From Branchiostoma floridae (taxonomy: Eukaryota > Chordata > Leptocardii > Amphioxiformes > Branchiostomatidae): DNA of 64,000 nt. Of the stretch, positions 55,565-64,000 are shown in pieces; position 1 is the stretch's first letter, and every line of letters begins with the position of its first letter. The position numbers were made by a program, and so were the translations under genes. The stretch is from positions 5,782,012-5,846,011 of the forward strand of contig NC_049996.1 of assembly GCF_000003815.2 (NCBI RefSeq). The letters are read 5' to 3'. A model generated the notes under the pieces. It was not told where the DNA came from, did not search any database, and saw only the letters and a list, made by a program, of their open reading frames with translations.

Positions 55565-55747
55565 TCAAAGTACGAAATTTCCTCCACCAAAAAATTCCTT
55601 CAATAACGTTTCAATTGCAGATGGTAACGTTAGCAAAGTCCATTGAGATTTACCAAGGACTTCATATACAACAGGCTCTGCCTCTGAGGCGTCGCCAAAA
55701 ATGGTTATCGTGTGGTTCCTTCCACGGGTCAGTCCATTAAAGTCCAC
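55565..55747 (-). CDS. Possible terminal exon, unknown protein (IFGDAS motif)
   Basis: A minus-strand frame of 60 codons starts straight after a strong acceptor (cttttgcctccttctag|) and ends in TGA. It encodes VDFNGLTRGRNHTITIFGDAS ending in a hydrophobic FFGGGNFVL. Composition is protein-like. I do not recognise it, and no upstream exon was found. Short decayed relatives of its FGDAS region appear at 15.4 and 22.9 kb, so it may come from a mobile or repeated sequence. Confidence 0.35.
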   Translation of the reverse strand: MDFNGLTRGRNHTITIFGDASEAEPVVYEVLGKSQWTLLTLPSAIETLLKEFFGGGNFVL

Positions 55748-55919
55748 CTAGAAGGAGGCAAAAGTCTACTGGTAATGTGTCTTATTACGCTGTTTGGAAA
55801 AGTGAATACTAAACTCACACTATAAATGTAGGTTAAGTATATATTACTTAATAGACATTTGATTTTTCTGGGTAAACGTTCTGTTTAATTTTGACATATA
55901 TCACCCCCGTTGTTGAACA

Positions 55920-56030
55920 GACTGTTCAGGTCCAAGATGGCCGAAGGCGGAAGTAACTGTTAAAAGGTGCTCGAAAGTTTCTTTCAAAAGTTGATGGAAG
56001 TTTTCTGGGGACAACCATGCAGAAAGTAAG
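55920..56030 (+). promoter_or_regulatory. Possible first exon with AAGATGGC motif and donor
   Basis: Ccaagatggccgaaggcgg resembles a YY1-type start element. About 80 bases on, ATGCAGAAA|GTAAGTA is a good splice donor. It could be a 5' exon of the NLR gene 2 kb downstream or of nothing; weak. Confidence 0.2.
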
Positions 56031-56340
56031 TACAGTTACCGCCTGTCGACTGTTCAGTGTTTCAAAATCCACCAGGTAATTCTGATTATTCGGCAAAATA
56101 ACCTATTCTAACGGTCCGTATTTTAGGTCCAAAGTGCAAAGAGTCTGCAAATCGAAGTAATGGGATGGTACTTTTACTTACTGAAAATGGTTACGGCAGC
56201 CTTCTTTTGCCCTTAGACCATCACGGAAAAATTGAAACAGAGTTTAATATTTGCGCTATAAGAGCAAATAGAGATATGTAAGTTACTTAGAACCGAACAC
56301 ACTGTTGGTTGGTGAAGTCATACACGGTCATTGTACAGGG

Positions 56341-56920
56341 GTCAGCCTAAACACCACAAACGACCACAAACGACTCTAATAAGCAGTGCATTTGGGGCAA
56401 CGACCTTGTGTACGCTCTGGGGACATTTATGAATTAAAGAAATGCAGCAAGTCTTACGTATTCAACAGTTGTTTTGAGTTAGTCCAGTTTCAAGATTAAT
56501 AAAAGCATTTCTTGGCCACCATTTTGGATCGTGTGTTCTTGCATTTGAGGCTCAGAAACACTTAGTATACAAGTTTCATAAGTTGACAATGATCGATAGA
56601 ATTGCGTTAATAGAATCTATGAACCAACAGCTTCCATAGTTTTATCGTCCTGTCGTCTATGGAGCCGAGGAAGGTATTGAGAGCTTCGTTCCGCATGCAG
56701 ACTGCTAGCATGGGCGATCCAACATGGCCGCCAAGAATTGCTTCGATCTTGAAACCGGCGGACTAACTCAAAATAACTGGTGAATACGTAGGGCTGTCTG
56801 CATTCTTTAAATTCATAAATGTATAAACATTGTCTCAAGTGCGTCACACAAGGTCGTTGCCCCATATAGACTGCTTATTGGAGTCGTTTGTGGTTGTTTG
56901 TGGTGTTTAGGCAGACCGTA
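56341..56920. mobile_element. Long foldback element with ~200-bp inverted arms
   Basis: Left arm about 56341-56540 and right arm about 56695-56920 are inverted copies over their whole length. Shared parts are cctaaacaccacaaac, ggggcaacgaccttgtgt, tacgtattca and gttttgagttagtcc, with indels. The spacer is about 150 bases and no frame is conserved. A transcript across it would fold into a long imperfect hairpin. Confidence 0.7.
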
Positions 56921-57060
56921 TGTACAGTATATACGAAGGCCCATACATACAATGTGGAGCCTATACACATGAGGCTTTTCATTGACGTCATACTAAATAT
57001 AATTTGAATAATCCGACGACCATGTTGGCGGGTAATTGAATTAAGCAGCTGCAAGAGCAA

Positions 57061-58022
57061 TGATATTAATCCAACATGGCGCAGATACTCAAGAGAGTTT
57101 TCAACAGAATTTTAATGTAGACAAGGGGAAAAGAGGAATGGATGGATGGATAATTTGATTATTGCACTTCAATAAAAATATTTTGCAGCCAGTCGGCTGA
57201 ATTGCATGTTTTTTACATGTCCGTTGTTGAACTTCCAGTCAATTCCTGGTTTGATGTTTCTTATGTTCACCTCTATTCAGAGAACATTGTCTCTGAGGTA
57301 CAGTTACTAATACCTGAGTATTGGTATTTTTTATCACCAGTCTTGTTGGTATTGGGCGGACCGTCTACTCTCTCTTCATAGCCAGGGGCTGAATTGCAAG
57401 GAACTTTCATATTGCTATTATCACAAGGGTCTGGATCATCTGCAATTCAGTGCTATTTCAGGTGATCTCAATACAAGAGTAATTGTCCCAGGGGCAGGCC
57501 ATTGGACTGTAAGCTCTAAACCGCTCACACCAGGACACCACTTTTTTTATAAGTGTACTGGGTACTGGGTTTCAATCATTAATGTGCTTGAGGTGTGGCT
57601 GTCCTCAAGCAAGGGATCCCAAAACACTCTGCACAAACTAAGTAGAAGCATAAGCTGCATAATTGTTTGAGACCAAGTTTGGTAGAAGTTATTTTATTGG
57701 ACCAGTAAGCCGCCAAGCGTGTGAAAGCCTGTTGATATAATCTCAGACTGTTCATGTTCAACTATTCGGAAACTACAGGTCATATTCTGCTTTGTTTGTC
57801 TTGTATATATTGCCATATATTGATTTATATCTAAGGCATATGCTTGCTTACTTGATTAAGGCGAGTCCTTCTGGCCTCGAGTAATATAGGCACATAGTAA
57901 TATTGTTTCAGGTGTTGTTGCCACGTACTTGTACCTATAGCTAACACACACCTGTCTGTTCCAGGTGCTCGTATAATCATCACGTACCTGACACTTGTTT
58001 GAGTCACCTGACACTTGTCATC
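57061..58022. other. Upstream region of the NLR gene
   Basis: A tggatggatggata run lies at about 57140. Tgtctgttccag|GTGCTC just before the start codon could be the acceptor of a 5'-UTR intron. Two copies of cacgtacctgacacttg-like sequence lie at 57980-58020. No TATA box recognised. Confidence 0.3.
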
Positions 58023-61000
58023 ATGGCTGAGGGACAATGTACAACGGGTCACTCATGTGAAACTGCAGGTGAGACCAGCTGTGTTTAGTTCACTGAAGAG
58101 CTGAGATAATCCTTCGTGACTGGTCGTGAAAGAGAGAAGACAGACATTATGTACAGGTATTACAGGTTCATTGTACCGGGTAAATTCCCCAAGCTCTTTT
58201 TGACAAGCACAATGAATAGTGGACCACGGCTCCACGTCATGTCTTAATACCCCCTTCACATTAGGCGCGATTCGATCGGACGATGAGTCTGCGAGCTCTA
58301 AATTACGAGGAGGCATGACCCTGACGGGAAGGGGGAACTCAGCCATTTCTTCGTCCGCATCAGGGTCATGCCTTCTCGTAAATTAGAGCTCGCAGACTCA
58401 TCGTCCGATCGAATCGCGCCTAATGTGAAGGGGGTATTAGGACAGCAACCCTCATATATATATCTATAGCAGATGTGTTGGGTGAGCGACACTGCCAGAA
58501 TTGTATGATGGCTTTTAGTTCAAGAGGCAGAGACACTTAGACTACACAATCTACACTGACTAGTGCTAAATCTTGAGAGTTACAGGTCATCTGAGGTGAA
58601 AAGAATTTTGGGTTTAAGGTCCACAAAAGGAACTTTCTTGTCTCCTTGAAGGAGTTAAATGCTGTATTTACACAGATCTACACATTATCTTAGGAAAGAG
58701 TGACAAGATGATGAAGGTGCCATCTATAAACTATATATTGTTCCACCAGAGGTCACAAGAGGGACATGATCTGTTTTCATCTTAATGTTGAAATGCTTCA
58801 AAGCTGAAGTTTTAGTGAGTTATTACAAACATCAGATGTGCAAGCAAGGATGCTAACATAAAATTACATAATTGTTCATCCTAAATACCTCAAAACTCAA
58901 TGAATTCTAAAGCATTAAATGGCAGTGCTACTTTGGGATCAGTGAAATTAATAGTTCTAATGCTTCGTCTTCATCTCTCTGAGACAGGCTCACCTCAAAC
59001 TTCTACCAGCCAGCTGAAGAGGAAGGGGGAGGATGGAGAAGGGTTTCCTGGGAATAAGAAACCAGCTCCTTTTGGAGAGGAAGGGACACCAGTGGGAGGT
59101 TCCATATATGGTATGTTATAATTTATATTACAATGTAATTTTAGAGTGAATGTTCCAAAGGATGATATCTAAAGCTAGCTGTAAAAGTGCAAATATGCAG
59201 ACAAATGTATTTCAGGCCCTAGTAGCAGTATTGCCATTATTAATTTGCAGAAGTAAAAGAAAAGCATATACTGTAAATGCATTTAAGTTTGCGGGGATTT
59301 AATTTCACTGTAGCAGGAAAAAGGACTTTTCGTGGTGGTTTTAAGTTTGCAGTGAAGCGGCCACCGCAAAATCCGCGAACATTAAACCACCGCGAAATTT
59401 TCTGCATTTACAGTATTTATCTTTGAATGAAGTGATGATGAACATCATATGCAAACATGATGTTGATGGCAAGTTATTCTGATTCATTAAACCATACTTT
59501 TTATGTCACTTTGCAGGGGTTCATAAGTACTTTTATTACATCAAAGAAAAGGTGAGCTCAGACTGGAAGGACCTGGCCTTCCATCTTGGGTTTGAACAAC
59601 CCGACATCGACAACATCGAAGGGAGAAACCGAGATGACAAGTCTCGCTGTATGGACCTGTTGGAGGAATGGCTGAAGCGTAACGGAGAGAGAGCCACCAT
59701 AGAGGTCCTGATGGAGGCTCTGACTGAGGCAAACCTGCAGAGTGTTGTGGATGGGATAAGGAAGGAGTTACTTGGTAAGAAGTATTTGTAATAAATATTC
59801 CCAGCATTGAGTTTGTAGCTTTCATCATTATGCACATGGAAAACATAGTTTCATTGCACTGGTATGTACCAAAGTGCTGTATTTTGTCATAGAAAAAAAA
59901 TATATTAGGGGCAATAAAACCTGATGACGTCATCAATATGGCCCCCAAAAATCATATTTAGAATTCTTTCATGACCATCTATCAATATTCGTTATGGCTC
60001 CATTCTTTCTTAATTCATTGATGAGAAAACAATGGAAGATTAAAATGCCAATTCAGCCAACCTAAATACCTTAGTTTTATCAACTGAGTTTAAAGTTACT
60101 ACTGGTAAGATTACATCATTCTGAAGAGTTCCAACCTCTTAAGATTTTTTGCTCCTCTATTATTTTAAAGATATTAAACAGGAGTGATGCTGGATCAAAT
60201 CATTGTGACTCGGTTAACATTCACTTTTGAGAAATCCTGAAATCGTCCAGTGTGTAAATCCCCTAAGATAGATGTTTAGACGGTTTTGTATCTTTGGTGA
60301 AGAAACATTGATCACGTATCAGACCTATTCTGTCTATTTCCAGAAGTGGCCTCTCCAGTTGGAGCTACAGGAACAGAGTCGTCTACATTGACAGGTATGA
60401 ATCAGGCAATTTCAGAGTCTAAATCAGATTTGACACAAACTCTCATCTAAGTCTATACTGCTGGCAGGTTCTATGATGTACAGTTTAGTTTTAAATCTAT
60501 GTTTTAAAAGTTTACCAGAGCGAACTATATATAAAGAATAAGTCCTTGGTGTCTTGCTATAATGGAAAGCAGTGTGTTTGGTGAGTACTGCCAGGACATT
60601 AGGTAGAGTGTTTCCTTACAAAATGGAAGGAAAAGGCTTGGTGAGTAACTTGTATAAAAATGCAAGGTACCTGTATCTGTGCAAGTACTATAATTCACTC
60701 ACTGCTATACTATAATTGCAGATCAAACTTCTAAAACTTGAGGCTTGTCCTCTTATGTATCATGATGTTTTGTGTTTGCACTTTTATGAACTGTAAGTAA
60801 TTGTTTTCTTCAGTTGGTTTCAAATCTTGCACAGTGTCCTAATTTATATTCCAGATGTGTTCCAGGAGTCTGTGAAGAAGTACTATGAGTTGAAACTGTC
60901 TCACTTTAAGCCTCTGATCTGGAATGACAACTTCACACTTTCCCTCAGCGATGTTTTCACCCAGTTAGAGTTGATGCGAACACCAATGGGACAACAAAGG

Positions 61001-63606
61001 AAAGAACTGAAGTCATTAGACGACTTGCTTAATCCAAATATAACAGGACTGTCCAAAGCACCAAGGTGTATTCTGATTGATGGTGAAGCCGGAGGGGGAA
61101 AGACAACATTTCTGTCAAAAAAAGCACTGGAAGCTGTCTCACAGAAAACAGAGCTGGGTAGGCAGCACAACATTGTCCTGTTTATCCGACTTCGAGAGGT
61201 GAGCAAGGGGGAGACCATAGAGGAGATGGTGTGGGATCAGTGCGTTCCCAAAAGGAAAGATATTAATGTAGAGTCCATTGAAGCAATCCTTGAGGAAAAC
61301 GAGTCCAGTGTGCTCTTCCTCCTAGATGGGTATGATGAGCTGCGGCCTGAGGCCAGGACTGCCAGTCAGGCCATTCCCAAACTGCTGTCTGGCAAGTTGT
61401 ACCCTAACAGCACGATTGTGATCACCTCCCGACCCTCAGCAGGAGTGCAGCAGCACACCCGGCCAGACTGTCATGTGCACATCATGGGCTTCTCTGATAA
61501 ACACGTTGAGAAATACATGCGACAGTATTTCACTCTTGTTGGGAAGCAAGAACTGACAAAGGCACTTGCTGAACATGTCAAAGATAAATTTTTGAACACT
61601 TTAATCTATACACCAATCTTCTTGATGTTCATCTGTGTGTTGTGGGAAGAGGACCAACAGTTAGTGTCTACAGGAACAATCACAGGCCTGTATGACAACC
61701 TGCTGACATGTCTGGTTAGAAAGTACTGTAAGCGGGAAGGAGTGGACATGCCAACAGAAGGGCTACCTACAGAGGTTGCTGAGTCATTACTGCAGCTTGG
61801 CAAGCTTGCACTGGATGCACTGCTGAGGAACGATACCATGCTTGATCTTACAGAAGTAGAGAGAGAAAATGTGAATTGGAAGTTGCTGTTAAAGCTGGGT
61901 GTGGTCTCCTTGGAGGATTCTTCCTCTAAGTTGCATCCTAGGAAACAGCTGAACTTTCCCCACAAGACCATGCAAGAGTTCCTGGCTGGACGGTATGTCG
62001 CTCGTGCTTTGGTGAGCCAAGACATTGTAGAGCTGCTACAGCTCACCTCTATAGCAAAGGCACTTGAACTCAGCAACCTGCTTCAGTTCACGTGTGGCTG
62101 TGAGTCACGGGCAGCACAATCTGTGATGCAAGAACTGAGCAATCTTAGTAAGAAGGAGTTTTCTCATTTACAACCAGATGACTTTCAGGGGTCCCACCTA
62201 CCTGTAAAGCAAGAGATAGGAAGATCAGTTGAAACGTACAAGAAGTTCATTTTGGTCTGCCTAAATCTTCTGAATGAAAGAAAAGAGCTGGATGTACTAC
62301 ATGCTGTCAGCAGAGCCCTGCCAGTTGTAATTATCGTCATGGACCACATCTGGCACAGTAAACAGAGTGATGCATTGAATTATTACTTGAAAAACATCCA
62401 ATCATCACATCTTCCCGATAGAATGGTGCTAGAATCAAGAAGTGTGAAAGCTTTTCAGTGCCTGGAACAGCTTTTCACAACCCCCATTCCTGGCTTAAAG
62501 TTAGACCTAAAACTTAGCAATGTTCTGACATTTTACTCAGCTGATGAAACAGCCAGACTGGTCTCAGTTCTGAAGAATGTGCCTTGTCTGAGGGCACTGG
62601 AACTGTCATACTTAGAGGTAACGCCATCATCACTCCAGCCTCTTTTGTTTGGGTTCAGCCACGTGTCTCTGTTAGAGGAGCTAGATCTTATGCTACGACT
62701 TTGTGATGCTGAGATGGAATTCCTGCCGGTTGTGCTGTCCAGTTTTCCACACCTGGCTGTACTTCGTGTTGGAGAGACAGCTGCTGGCATGGCTTCCCTG
62801 GCTCCACACATGCGCCACCTGGTGAGACTGAGAGAACTGTGTATCCACAGAAGTGATATCAGTGACACTGATACAGAGTCTCTTGTTGCTGTCCTGCCCA
62901 CCTTCACAGCGATGCAGGTGTTGGTGCTTGTTTGGACTGGTATAAGTCCCACAGGCATGTGCATACTAGCCCCTGCTCTGTGTCAGCTAACCAGACTTAT
63001 CAAACTGGACTTAAGTCATAATTATAAAATAGGAGACCCTGGGTTGGAATGTCTTTCAGCTATCCTCCACCACCTCACAGCCATGAAGGTGTTGGTTCTC
63101 ACATCGACAGGTATCAGTGACAAGGGAATATCATCTCTGATCAAGGCTTTGCCTCACCTGGAGGAACTACAGGTGTTAGATGTGAGTAGCAATGACATAG
63201 GAGACACTGGGATTGTCTCACTGGTGCAAACACTCTGCCAGCCAAGCACTTTGGACACAGAGCAAAATCCGCCTGGTGACAAGAGTCTGACCGCAGACCC
63301 CACACTACAGGTGCTGAAAATCGGGTGGAATAAGAGAGTAACAGGAGCCGGGCTGGGGAGGGTCACACAGCTCATCAGTGCACTGCCGGCACTGATCTTT
63401 CTGGACATATCTGGAGAGTCCTGCACTATTGGTCACACGTACACACCCGTACACCTGCCGGACACTGCAGCCATGGCGCTGGCTGAGGCTCTACCCAGAC
63501 TCCCTGCCCTGGAGGGGCTGGCTTTGATGCACATCTCCATGAAGCCTGCAGGGTTCCAGGCTGTGGTGCATGCTGCTGAGGAACACCCAACACTGGAGAG
63601 GTTACA
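58023..63606 (+). CDS. DEATH-NACHT-LRR receptor (NLR), at least 1076 aa
   Basis: Exons 58023-58068, 58988-59110, 59517-59774, 60344-60394 and 60855-63606. All junctions are phase 1 with good GT-AG sites; the ATG has a catcATGG context. Residues 1-56: short polar leader. 57-142: Death-fold domain (DWKDLAFHLGFEQPDIDNIE, LLEEWLKRNGERATIEVLMEAL). 143-159: Ser/Thr linker. NACHT: P-loop GEAGGGKTT at 236-244, Walker B LFLLDGYDEL near 317, sensor VITSRP near 350. Helical NACHT-associated region to about 730. 732-1076: ribonuclease-inhibitor-type LRRs. Proteins of this layout are cytosolic sensors that oligomerise and recruit partners through Death domains; the family is greatly expanded in amphioxus and sea urchin. 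Ligand and pathway are not shown here. The in-frame TGA after 63606 overlaps a GTGAGT donor (TTACA|GTGAGT), so a further LRR exon probably follows. Confidence 0.9.
58247..58437. mobile_element. Near-perfect palindromic MITE in NLR intron 1
   Basis: Arms of about 80 bp (taccccc ttcacattaggcgcgattcg inwards, and its mirror) differ at only a few positions, with about 30 bases between. The end sequence is similar in style to the Harbinger-type element at 29589. TTA/TA flanks make the exact target duplication ambiguous. Confidence 0.8.
59270..59414. mobile_element. MITE with ACTGTAAATGCA ends, second copy
   Basis: Actgtaaatgca at 59270 and tgcatttacagt at 59403-59414 are perfect inverted ends. 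The interior of gcgggg, ccgcgaa and accaccgcga motifs matches 38113-38320. It lies in intron 2 of the NLR gene. Confidence 0.82.
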
Positions 63607-64000
63607 GTGAGTTATATTGGTTTGGGCATACTGTACTCTAGAGTAGCTTAGAAATGTAAGGTGTAGCAAGATACTTTTTTTCAAGTAGCAGCTGAGTAAC
63701 AGTTACTGTAGTGTAATGTGGCTTGACTACAGTTCACATTTCAGAAAGTATTTGATAAAATTATAAGTGGTAAGATATGTGTCTTGTTTGTTTTATGACG
63801 ATTTCCATTAGGCCACAGTAAGTAAATTTTATGGATGACATCCTCTGCAGACTGCAAAAATAGTGCGATAGGGCAAAAAACAAGATGGCTACATTTTCAA
63901 AAATAGGTACCATAAAGTTGTGATGAATGTTGTAACAAGAATTAAAGGGACAAAACATGGTATCAGAGCCAACAAGACATTCATTCCTGTATTCAAGACA
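63607..64000. other. Downstream of the NLR LRR exon
   Basis: If the donor at 63607 is used, this is intron. No acceptor-bounded LRR exon is visible before the window ends. Confidence 0.4.

Overview
This window looks like genomic DNA of an invertebrate deuterostome, most likely amphioxus (Branchiostoma). The evidence is composition only: phase-1 CUB/CCP (sushi) exons, a DEATH-NACHT-LRR receptor, a recently expanded leucine-rich-repeat receptor, tRNA-derived SINEs, many small inverted-repeat DNA transposons and abundant satellites. There are no operons or bacterial signals. Genes were rebuilt by hand by joining open frames across GT-AG sites and requiring matching intron phases.

Left end (206-9194, minus): a secreted mosaic protein read as signal peptide, CUB, CCP, CUB, CUB, then tectonin-type (TECPR) repeats running off the left edge. 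Ten exons agree in phase. Its introns hold two inverted-repeat elements and dispersed repeats. From 9.2 to 19 kb I see only repeats: two tRNA-derived SINEs, a GC-rich foldback element, a 353-bp element with 90-bp inverted arms that enclose a TATA box, a degenerate hammerhead-like fold and a poly(A) signal, a 32-bp hairpin minisatellite and a 1.1-kb array of a 23-bp unit.

Middle (19.7-31 kb): an intronless-coding LRR transmembrane receptor (19702-21735, minus) whose cytoplasmic tail carries six YxxP tyrosine motifs in a duplicated block. It is followed by AT-rich repeat DNA with a possible non-coding first exon near 27.2 kb. A TPR gene (28149-31069, minus) is broken by a 1072-bp Harbinger-like element, a frameshift and a truncated 5' end. 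From 31.2 to 45.6 kb is a repeat desert: a tRNA-Leu-like relic, four ~240-bp repeats, a short and a 3.7-kb element sharing ends, a ~115-bp satellite and a ~141-bp satellite.

Right end: a nine-exon minus-strand gene (45650-52635) encodes a 1526-residue, probably disordered basic protein of unknown function, built from duplicated exons and two coding minisatellites. An assembly gap of 100 N lies at 53527-53626 inside duplicated sequence. A plus-strand DEATH-NACHT-LRR receptor gene (58023-63606 and perhaps beyond) ends the window.

Three of the five gene loci (CUB/CCP/TECPR, LRR receptor, NLR) belong to families used in recognition and innate immunity. Nothing in the sequence shows that they act in one pathway.
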